Part shown: positions 24,801 through 32,949 of the stretch, in pieces | Layout: every line of letters begins with the position of its first letter | Numbering within the stretch: position 1 is the first letter of the stretch | Origin: Bolinopsis microptera | Taxonomy: Eukaryota > Ctenophora > Tentaculata > Lobata > Bolinopsidae | DNA: 64,000 nt | NCBI RefSeq assembly: GCF_026151205.1 | Contig: NC_087082.1 | Coordinates: forward strand, 8,626,901-8,690,900 | Direction of reading: 5' to 3' | Translations under genes and position numbers: made by a program | The notes under the pieces: model-generated | Told to the model about the DNA's origin: nothing | What the model saw: only the letters and a program-made list of their open reading frames with translations | Database searches by the model: none

Positions 24801-27800
24801 GAGACCTAATTCGAACCCGGACCTTCTTCTAGTATAGGGCGACATTTGCTTACAATTCTGGGAAATAAACCGGGCGACATTTATACAATTTTGCTAGAAC
24901 ACCTCCTCCGGCCACAAATAGGTGGACAGGACAAATTATTCGTGCAAATTAGATGATTCAGTATTAGCAGAAACCGCAACAGAGACGATGTCATAGGGCA
25001 ATATCATAGGGCAATTGCCAACATAATAGACTTTGCTCCCATCTTCGATGAACAGTTAGAGATAGTTGATAAACTTTCATTAGCGTGTCAACAATAAATG
25101 AATGACAGATATAAAGTAAGACAACTCTATGTTATCCTTTAAATTTTGAGAGAGTAGTTATTCGTCAGTAGCGGTCAATGATATTGGATGTTTGGTCATG
25201 TGTTAAGATTGAATTATTGTACTTAACATTTTCATTTCTAAAGGTATCAAAAAGTTCAAGCAGGAGTGGAGGCTATCGACTATAAATTAAGGTGCACACT
25301 GTACATCCATAAATTTAACTTTGAGTAATTTTGTGAATCTTAAAGAGTTAGCATTAACAATATATCAGTGAAGATCAAGTTAGCAGTTGCCTCGAAGACT
25401 TGTTAATTTCACAAGCTGGTACATTTCACTTATATAATGTTGTTTCCTTGATTTACAAGCTTTGAGATTTATTATATATAAGAGCTCAACAAAGTATCGC
25501 AAATTACAAGCAGGATACATTAATTTCAGACGGCAATTAAATTAATATGTAAATACTATGCTACATTATGTTCCGTTGAAATGTAATAAACAAGCCAAAA
25601 TACGAGCACTGATGTTTCACATGGTTGAGATAAATAATATTTTACTATACAATAACTCAGTATAACCTCTATATACCGTGAACCTCTCTATACCGTGCTC
25701 ATTCCTTTTCCCGATCTGTAGCCCAGTTTAGGTTATAATACTGTATTATACCCATTATGTATAGAGAGAGTATCATTAGCACAGATCATGCCCAGCTTGG
25801 GTACACAATTACGTGACCCCAGCTGAACTACATGAGTCACATGACCAGGTTACAGAGGTCACGTGATCAATGAGCCCACACCAATGGGCAGTTTTTCTAT
25901 ATGACAATGGAATTTAACTCAACTTGTTTCGATTGCAATGAAGTGACGTGTTAAAAGTTTCAAAATAGTTTCAATACACGCAAATTCTTAGTAATACAAT
26001 ATGTTTTATTATCTATATTTCAAGTTCCAGAAAATTGACAGCGGGTATAATGTATATCCTATCGGTCTATGGGGGGCTTTTTAAGCAAAAACGCCCAATT
26101 TGTGTATTATCCTGTCCAATTTAACGTTCGGTCGACGTATTTTTTGCTTCCAAAGGGGGCGGCAAATAGCTGTAGACTGTAGAGTGCGACAAAAAGGAGG
26201 CCCGACCTTTTTGTGTATTTTTTTAGGACCAAGTCCAATAAAATTTTGGGCCGGCAAACAACTTTTACCACGATGTTTGGTAGAGTAGTAGGGTGGTGAA
26301 GTAAAAAATGTTGGGAGAGCCAGCCAGTATCACTGTCAAGTGAACAACCCACCGAGGACAAAATGTAATCCAAAAATCTTTGTGATGTGTTAGCATACCA
26401 TCCTAATTTTAAAAGCTGTGATTTAATGCACATATGATTTGTAAATCTCAAGTAGTAAATCACGTACTGTCTTGCCCTGGGATTCGGCCAATTCTAAAAA
26501 TTTTGTGTAAACTATGCTTTGCAGTCAATTTAAGTAAGAAATCAGAGATTCTTATCTTGGCTTAAATGGTAGTAAATTAATTTATTATTACAAATAATAA
26601 TGCAATTATTATAATACATTTTGCCATTACTACAATATTTATGGATTTAATAGGATTACTTCGAAAGTGTCAAAATTTTATGGAACAAAATAAGAAGCAT
26701 TATCAAAAGTGATGCATTCCGCAGATGAAAATTTTTCATATCTAAAGACACGATTAGGGTACTGAAAGTTCTATTCCCAAAGAAAGCTTTGATATTTATA
26801 TCTTATATTCTGGATTCTGATGATTTTTTGTTTATAAACAAAAAATCATCAGAATCCAGAATATAAGATGAGATTTTTGAAAGATTTTTGAAGAGGAGCT
26901 TTTCTGTCGTCCCCTTGACCGAAATTTCGCGGTTTTGACTGAAATTTTGACCGGTGTCCAATCAGTGAGGTCGGTGAGAGTGACACGTCATGTCACCATC
27001 ATGGCCAAGGTACTGAAGGCAGTATATCTGAAGAAAAACTTTGATGCAATGAAAATTTGAATATGTCCTACTGGTAGGACATATTCGAATTTCAGCTCTC
27101 TGCGACCCAAATTTCACTGTTTTGACTGATTTTTTGTTGAATGACCATCTTACAGTGCAGGGTCACTGAGGATGGAACAAGACACGATTGAGGTACTCAA
27201 AGTTCTATTCGCAAAGAAAGCTTTAATAAACGGAATATCATCAGAATATAATAAAGAGATTTTGGAAAATTTTTTAAGGAGATTTTCTGCCGTCCCCTAG
27301 ACTGAAATTTCGTGGTTTTGACCAGTGACCAATCATTGAGGTCGATGAGAGTGACACTAGTCGCCATCAAGGTACTGGAAGCAGTATATCCAGAGAAAAC
27401 TTTGATGCAATGAAAATTTTCAAATTTCAGCTTTCCGCGACCCAAATTTCACTGTTTTTACTGAATTTTTCTAGCAAAGTCACTGAGTATAGGCATATTA
27501 CAAAACACGATTGCAGTACTGAAAGTTCTATTCTCAAAGAAAGCTTTGATAAACGAAAAATCATCAGAATATATCAATTTCTCATGTGTTTCATAACAGG
27601 TTCAAATCATTCTGCTGAAATTGGACATGGAGTGTGGAATACAGATTGTTTCTTACAAGTTTATTTCTACAGAAGTCCACTATGACTAGCAATAATAATA
27701 TTATGGTCTGTAATAATACATTCTAGGTTATAATTTCAAAAGGGGGAGGCGACCGCCTTCCCCCCTGCGCACGCCCATGTTGAAATTCAGACTTTAAGCG

Positions 27801-28022
27801 GCTGTATTAATTAATTTGCATAAATTTCGGGGATATTTCTTAAAGTAACCATCAACCCAATAGTTTTGTGAGTAATTAAATTATAATAAAAGTAATCAAT
27901 CATGGAGCTAAAATAAATCGAAACTTACTGATGATAATATAAGATGCTAGGTACACGAAGAATCCGATAACAGCTAACAATGGATCGCAATGCGGTTGTA
28001 GCTTAAACAATCCAAAGAACAT
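15865..28022 (-). CDS. PIGP: PIGP, subunit of the GPI-N-acetylglucosaminyltransferase complex, four exons, complete
   Basis: PIG-P is a small two-helix ER membrane subunit of the enzyme that adds GlcNAc to phosphatidylinositol, the first step of GPI-anchor synthesis. The exons are 27929-28022, 24153-24225, 23845-23963 and 15865-15974. The phases agree and the total is 396 nt (131 aa), near the 134-residue human isoform. The start MFFGLFK leads into the first helix AVIGFFVYLASYIIISVYIV, then WALLP and LGFTYYPQKYWA, the family core. A second helix and DFDDSRVYKD follow. The last exon has EIPALRDLNILDVNDMLYN, matching the conserved C-terminal motif. Intron 3 (15975-23844) carries nested genes and transposons. 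Confidence 0.93.
16039..18041. mobile_element. 2.0-kb DNA transposon with 14-bp TIRs and 8-bp target duplication
   Basis: The ends CCCATATCCAAAAA (16039-16052) and TTTTTGGATATGGG (18028-18041) are perfect inverted repeats. GTTAAGTG flanks both sides (16031-16038 and 18042-18049). An 8-bp duplication fits hAT, P or Zisupton-type elements, but the terminal CCC does not settle the superfamily. AATTTCCTAC occurs near both ends, three times near the right. It inserted into the 15-bp array. No full transposase is visible. Confidence 0.88.
17156..17386 (-). pseudogene. C2H2 zinc-finger-like ORF inside the transposon
   Basis: The 76-codon ORF contains CGICKEVCTRANNLKVHFKRCH, a single C2H2-type pattern (CX2C spacing then HX4CH). 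It may be a transposase DNA-binding end or a captured exon. Nothing adjacent extends it, so I treat it as a fragment. Confidence 0.4.
18444..19275 (-). pseudogene. Unrecognised ORF, apparently frameshifted, in PIGP intron 3
   Basis: The first part (19275 to 18862) starts MANKSCYVDERQRDGP and continues 137 aa with charged helical content. A second frame (about 18890-18707) and a third (18750-18460) carry on without a gap. The last ends with GYIRLIVFVAA. The switches at about 18870 and 18750 have no obvious splice sites, so a decayed single-exon gene or retrocopy fits best. I do not recognise the family. It lies on the same strand as PIGP. Confidence 0.4.
19276..20267. other. Intronic spacer, no gene seen
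   Basis: This is AT-rich sequence in PIGP intron 3 on the minus strand and upstream of the plus-strand nested gene. The small minus ORF at 19699-19911 shows no domain. Confidence 0.5.
20268..23304 (+). CDS. Unrecognised multi-exon protein nested antisense in PIGP intron 3
   Basis: The supported exons are 20268-20460 (MTHPLEGIVSIIHRSSSVGL start), 20698-20815, 21161-21330, about 21580-21650, about 22548-22647, 22768-22900 and 23061-23304. The junctions are GT/AG, and most phases fit. The link between 21650 and 22548 does not fit, so a small exon is probably missing. The protein is soluble, charged and mostly helical. It ends with KRNIDHVKESYQLRAESWYH and a stop at 23304. I do not recognise the family and propose no function. 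It is transcribed opposite to PIGP and wholly inside one intron. Confidence 0.65.
20946..21150. repeat. 14-bp minisatellite ending at a splice acceptor
   Basis: About 13 units of CTCATAATATCCTA end about 20 nt before the acceptor CTACTGTTAG of the nested gene's third exon. It is another array that forms the 3' end of an intron. Confidence 0.88.
26745..27600. repeat. Degenerate tandem repeat of about 320-430 bp, 2.3 copies
   Basis: Copies start near 26745, 27181 and 27504. Each opens with a version of GACACGATT..GGTACTGAAAGTTCTATTC and CAAAGAAAGCTTTGATA. The first two also share segments such as CGTCCCCT..ACTGAAATTTCG and TTTGATGCAATGAAAATTT. Confidence 0.8.
26800..26869. repeat. 70-bp perfect palindrome
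   Basis: The left half begins ATCTTATATTCTGGATTCTG and the sequence reads as its own reverse complement with its centre between 26834 and 26835 (GTTTATAAAC). There is no spacer. It sits inside the first copy of the degenerate repeat. Confidence 0.95.
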
Positions 28023-28490
28023 TTACATGTACTACCTGTAGTGAATAAGTTACGGATTAAACATTCATAAGAATTAAAATATAAACAGGATAGAGAATGA
28101 GCAGTTAATCACAGAAAATATATTTTTATCAAAGACAAAAAGGTCGACAGACGACAAGCAAGGGATTAAGAATAATGGAGCATCACATAGCCACTATTTG
28201 AAACAGTCTGCAATCCTACGACAGGTCTATTAATTTACACGCTAGTACCTGCTTCACCCACATGCCTTTGAGGGCACAAATTAGTATAATATCTAGATAT
28301 TGTACTAATCTGTACTCTATCCGCTCCACAATCTCCATCTATCATGGCTTGGGCAATAAATGCAATACCATCGATTATAGATTCTAGCATATATGATACA
28401 AAGAAAACTCCATTTACGGACGTGAGGAGAGTTAGGAATCCTCCAACTAAATTAAATCAATTCCTTCTGTAACGTCCTGAATAAATAAAG
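28023..28490. other. PIGP upstream region
   Basis: This is the sequence between the PIGP start codon and the 5'-truncated LINE. No gene or clear promoter motif is seen. Confidence 0.45.
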
Positions 28491-28496
28491 CCATTT

Positions 28497-29250
28497 ATAA
28501 CATTGTCAATCGTGAGCTTGACAGACACCAGAATACTCCTCTCCCGGAGTCAGAAGATGTACCAAAACTGTGCAGTGATTTCAATCACTTTTTCAACGAG
28601 AAGATCAAGAAGATCAGAAAAGATTTCCCTGATATAGAAGATTTTGATGTCGACAAGCACATGACAGTCTCGAGTAAAGAGATCAATTCTCAAGATCACT
28701 TATGTGAATTTGATCCATGCACAGAGGAAGAGCTGTCTGACATCATTAAGGAAAGTGGGATCAAGTTTGCACCATCTGATTTCCTTCCAACATCGATTCT
28801 CAAAGATAACATCACAAACTTTATTCCTGTCTTATGCGAACTGGTCAACCAGTCCCTAACCAAGGGTACATTTGAGGGCCTGAAAACGGCTGATATAATA
28901 CCAACCATTAAAGACCACTGTAAACTTGATCCTAATGACTTCAAGAGCTATCGACCTATTTCCAACCTCTCTTTTCTCGGTAAACTGATCGAAAGAGTTG
29001 TGCTAAAAAGGTTAAATGACCACTTGGTTAAAAACGATCTCAATGTTCCTCAACAATCTGCCTATAAAAAGTTTTACTCTACTGAGACCATCTTGTTGAA
29101 AGTAACAAATGACCTACTTCTGGCATGTGATAGCAAATCCTCCACTGTTCTTATGATGCTTGATCTATCTGCAGCCTTTGACACAGTAGAACATAGAAAG
29201 TTGCTCAAGATTCTTTCTGAAGAGTTACATATCAGAGGAACTGCTCTTAA
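28497..29250 (+). pseudogene. LINE ORF2 fragment: linker and RT fingers/palm
   Basis: The fragment spans FNHFFNEKIKKIRKDF, KSYRPISNLSFL and MMLDLSAAFDTVEH (first catalytic Asp of the RT), up to the TTAA at 29247-29250. The endonuclease domain is missing through 5' truncation. Confidence 0.85.
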
Positions 29251-29992
29251 GGGGGCCGGGGGGGGGGGGGGGGGGTCTTCATCAAAATTTTCTCGAAATT
29301 GATTTTATAGTTGTTTCTGATAGAGAGGAGTGATATCTATCAGCTGCTTTTGGTCCCATGGAAAAATATTGTTCCTAGCCAAAATTATCGCCAGTCAAAG
29401 GTCAGCGCTCATGTGTAATTGTATTGCGCGAGCGATTTTCAATCGCGCGCCCTGAAAATCGAGTCTAAAAATCTATCTTCTCCTACATTTTTTGAGCAAT
29501 CACCCTGAAACTTTCAGGATATGTTCTAGGGATCATTTAGAAGATATCTGTCGAGCCGAATTTTGAGATAGGCCTTAGAAGATTTTTTATTCAATTTTGA
29601 AAATCTTGGACCTGGAAAAATCGTAAAAAAATGAGGTCCAAGATTTTCAAAATTGAATAAAAAATCTTCTAAGGCCTATCTCAAAATTCGGCTCGACAGA
29701 TATCTTCTAAATGATCTATAGAACATATCCTGAAAGTTTCAGGGTGATTGCTCAAAAAATGTAGGAGAAGATAGATTTTTAGACTCGATTTTCAGGGCGC
29801 GCGATTGAAAATCGCTCGCGCAATACAATTACACATAAGCGCTGACCTTTGACTGGCGATAATTTTGGCTAGGAACAATATTTTTCCATGGGACCAAAAG
29901 CAGCTGATAGATATCACTCCCCTCTATCAGAAACAACTATAAAATCAATTTCGAGAGAATTTTGATGAAGACCCCCCCCCCCCCCGGCCCCC
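29251..29992. mobile_element. 742-bp near-perfect hairpin MITE with TTAA target duplication
   Basis: TTAA flanks both ends (29247-29250 and 29993-29996). The arms, about 371 bp each, are reverse complements with only a few mismatches. The ends are GGGGGCCGGGGG and CCCCCGGCCCCC with long G/C runs. No ORF is present. TTAA targets are typical of piggyBac and Kolobok-type transposases, so mobilisation by one of them is inferred. Confidence 0.93.
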
Positions 29993-31040
29993 TTAAATGG
30001 TTTAAAAGCTTCTTAGTAGGACGAACTCAAAGAACTAGGGTAGGCTCCACGACAAGTGATACAATCATTCTTGAATTTGGTGTACCACAAGGTTCAGTGT
30101 TAGGACCAGTTTTGTTCAACATATACATCCGATCTCTGTATAGGACTATAGAGGAATCTGGATTCAACGTGCAAGGATTATATGCAGATGACCACCAGGT
30201 ATACAAAACCTTCAAACCTTGTGATCAGGTTAATGTTTTGGGTATTCAACTTGTAAATTGCGCCAGGACCATACAGCGCTGGATGGTTGAATACTGCCTA
30301 CAACTCAACCCAGGAAAAACCCAAATACTTGTGATTGCCTCACCTCATGTGTTGAATCAGATATCTTTAGGAGGAGTACAGCTGTCAAATGACACGTGTA
30401 TCAGATTTGTCAGCACAACAAAAAATCTTGGTGTGCAAATCGACCATCACCTTACCTTTGAGCCTCAAATCATGTCCCTAAAAAAACATTGTTTTAGACT
30501 CCTCAGGAATATTATCAGAAGAAAGTATCTTTTTAGTAAAGCTCAGCTTAAGCTTATTGTTAATAGCATTATTGTCTGCAAATTGGATTACTGCAACGCC
30601 CTATACTTTGGAATCAGTGACTACCTCATCCATCAGCTTCAACTCATTCAAAATGCTGCTGCTAAAGCAATAGTAGGACTATTAAACATGATCATTTAGG
30701 AGATACTCTGAAAGACCTTCATTGGCTGCCTATCAGCTACAGAATTCAGTACAAATTATTACTTCTTGTTTATAAATGTCTAAATGGCATGGGACCAGAT
30801 TATTTAAGTACAATGTTTAAATTTGCAAACTATAATCATCTTGTCTATTTGACTGAACCTAGAGTGCACACACAATATGGAGAAAGATCTTTTCAGAAAG
30901 TTGGCCCTAAATTATGGAATGAACTACCATTTGAGATTAAGAATTGTACAACATTGGACTCTTTTAAAGTGTATCTGAAAACATTTCTTTTCAAACGTGC
31001 TCATAATATTGTTTTAAACTATTTTCACAACTACAATTAA
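29993..31040 (+). pseudogene. LINE ORF2 fragment: RT palm/thumb and C-terminus, one frameshift
   Basis: The fragment has WFKSFLVGRTQRTRV, GVPQGSVLGPVLF, GLYADDHQVY (catalytic YADD) and LDYCNALYFG. Near 30687 the frame shifts, and the conserved HWLPISYRIQYK stretch follows out of frame. It ends in a stop at 31040. Confidence 0.85.
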
Positions 31041-31056
31041 ATACATTTATTGAGGT

Positions 31057-32949
31057 ATGATCCCGAGCCTCAAAGCTATGAAAAATGACAAGGCTGCAGG
31101 CCAAACGCCCAGCAGTGAAGAAGCAGAGAAAAAGATAAAGAAGCCCTCAGAAAAAGGTACTGTTAAAATAAAAAAACCTATACTAAAGATTAAAGATGTT
31201 TCTAAAGATGTTTCTAAAGATATTTCTAAAGATGTTTCTAAAGATTTTTCTAAAGATTTTTCTAAAGATTCTAAAGCCCCCCTAAAGAAAAGTGCCATTA
31301 ACCCAAAAACAGTCCCCAAGTTTAATCTCAAAGGGCTGTGTTGTCGGTGTAAAAGTGATAACATGGCCTATGAGTCCATTTCTTGTCAGATATGTAAAGA
31401 CGTTTTCCACGCATGTTGTAAGGATAAGGCTGGCACACTTATGCCCACGTCTATTTGTTCACGGACTTTCCTGACGAATATTTTGCCAGTAATTCACAAA
31501 CACGGTAATACATATTCTCAAAGATATGGTGACTTTGGCTGGACATGTCCTAACTGTAAGAAAGCTCTCCTTGCAAAAACTGCTGTTAAAACTGCGGACT
31601 CAACTTGCAATACAAGCATGGACAGCACCAAGAGTGTGGCTAGCACCAAGAGTGTGGCTAGCACTGAAAGTGTGGCTAGCACTGAAAGTGGGACTACTAC
31701 CACTACTGATACAACTTCAAGCAATGGAGATGAGAAGGCATTGATTGAAACTTTGAGCAATTTTAAAGTAAGTTTACTGTCAAGTGTAGAAGAACTTATT
31801 TCCATCAAACTTAAATCACACATAGATTCTTTGCTCACAGAAGTACCAAATCTTACACGAAGATCCAGCACCCCTAGTAGTGCATCATCTATCCCTAGTA
31901 GTGCATCAGCCCTAGCCCTGCAAACACCTAGTTCTTTAATTGCTTCCCCAATGAAGACTACCAGTTCACTTTCATCTTCAAAGAGCTACAGTGCTGCGTT
32001 GTCTCCTGAATCGGCTATAGATAGCTCCACTAGTACTGCTACTGAGAACTACATAGAACTAACTAAGAAGGAAACTCCTATGCAAAAACTTCCCTCTGGC
32101 AATATCCATAATAATTCTCCTGATAATCATGTTATCGTCCTCAATGTAGAAGCTAGTAATACTAATCTTGAGGAAGCAGGGAAGCTAGCTAGTAAAGCCC
32201 TTGGTACAATACCCATGATCTTCTTGACCCCTAAACCAAAGACAGGCAAAATTGTTATCTCCTTCCCTTCAGAAAAAGATAGAGAGGATGGGAAAATAGC
32301 CCTCGCAAACTCATCAGCTGTAACTTCGTCCAAAATCACTGTTAATGATGCAAAGAAAATGTTCCCGAAAGTCACAGTTACGAATATCCCAAACAACTTA
32401 ATCTCCCACATTGTCTCTGAAAATCTATCAGTTCCTGAATTTCGAGAAAAGGTTAAAACCTTTATGGAATTGAAGCTTCTGGAAAAGAATCAATATGTTA
32501 AAGATTTGGTGACTAAGCATGATAGAACATTTAAAGTTGTGTATGTCAATTATGGAAGAGACTACACTACTGTTGGGATTAAAGTGTCTCCTGACATAAG
32601 GCATTTCCTGTTAAACAATCAGTCCATTTACATAGGAAATTCCAGATGTAAAGTAGTTGATAGATTTGATCTTAAGCAGTGCTTCCGATGTCAGAAACTG
32701 GGACACATTTCATCTCAGTGCAACGAAACTGATGTTATTTGCATGTATTGTAGTGCATCACACATAACACGGGCTTGTCCCTACAAAGAGGTCAGAAGAA
32801 GTCACAGATGCACCAACTGCTCACACTCCACCTATGAATCATACAGAGAATCTTGTAACACCCATCACTCTGGTGCTGAAAACTGTCCCATAATAATGCT
32901 GGAGAAAGAGAGTCTTAGACAAAGAACAGAGTACTCAAAAAACATGTGA
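31057..32949 (+). CDS. LINE ORF1 protein with PHD-like and CCHC zinc fingers
   Basis: This is a 630-residue protein. After a Lys-rich N-terminus come four-residue repeats KDVS/KDIS/KDFS (about residues 47-73). Then follows a Cys/His-rich PHD-like module (CCRCKSDN, CQICKDVFHACC, CPNCKK), a Ser/Thr-rich linker with SVAST repeats, and a middle RNA-binding-like region. The end has zinc knuckles CFRCQKLGHISSQC and CMYCSASHITRAC and a third CTNC. This matches the nucleic-acid chaperone ORF1 type of CR1/L2-like LINEs. The stop TGA at 32947 overlaps the ORF2 frame. Confidence 0.85.
   Translation: MIPSLKAMKNDKAAGQTPSSEEAEKKIKKPSEKGTVKIKKPILKIKDVSKDVSKDISKDVSKDFSKDFSKDSKAPLKKSAINPKTVPKFNLKGLCCRCKSDNMAYESISCQICKDVFHACCKDKAGTLMPTSICSRTFLTNILPVIHKHGNTYSQRYGDFGWTCPNCKKALLAKTAVKTADSTCNTSMDSTKSVASTKSVASTESVASTESGTTTTTDTTSSNGDEKALIETLSNFKVSLLSSVEELISIKLKSHIDSLLTEVPNLTRRSSTPSSASSIPSSASALALQTPSSLIASPMKTTSSLSSSKSYSAALSPESAIDSSTSTATENYIELTKKETPMQKLPSGNIHNNSPDNHVIVLNVEASNTNLEEAGKLASKALGTIPMIFLTPKPKTGKIVISFPSEKDREDGKIALANSSAVTSSKITVNDAKKMFPKVTVTNIPNNLISHIVSENLSVPEFREKVKTFMELKLLEKNQYVKDLVTKHDRTFKVVYVNYGRDYTTVGIKVSPDIRHFLLNNQSIYIGNSRCKVVDRFDLKQCFRCQKLGHISSQCNETDVICMYCSASHITRACPYKEVRRSHRCTNCSHSTYESYRESCNTHHSGAENCPIIMLEKESLRQRTEYSKNM
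32937..32943 (+). promoter_or_regulatory. Candidate -1 ribosomal frameshift heptamer A AAA AAC
   Basis: In the ORF1 frame the codons read TCA AAA AAC ATG TGA. The heptamer A_AAA_AAC fits X_XXY_YYZ in exactly the right register. A one-base slip back continues as CAT GTG AAG in the ORF2 frame. A stimulatory structure downstream was not established. Confidence 0.65.

Larger units (their letters stand above)
24226..27928. other. PIGP intron 1: no gene, degenerate repeats
   Basis: There is no convincing exon. ORFs at 24452-24766 (minus) and 26107-26463 (minus) lack recognisable domains and look transposon-derived or random. The interesting structures are the dispersed tandem unit and the palindromes listed separately. 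Confidence 0.5.

Noticed and set aside
24790-24830. tRNA-like box B (GGTTCGAATTA)
   Set aside because: No matching box A at the right distance and no cloverleaf; it is at most an old SINE remnant.
26107-26463. Minus-strand ORF of 118 aa
   Set aside because: It has low complexity, no motif and sits in repeat-like sequence.
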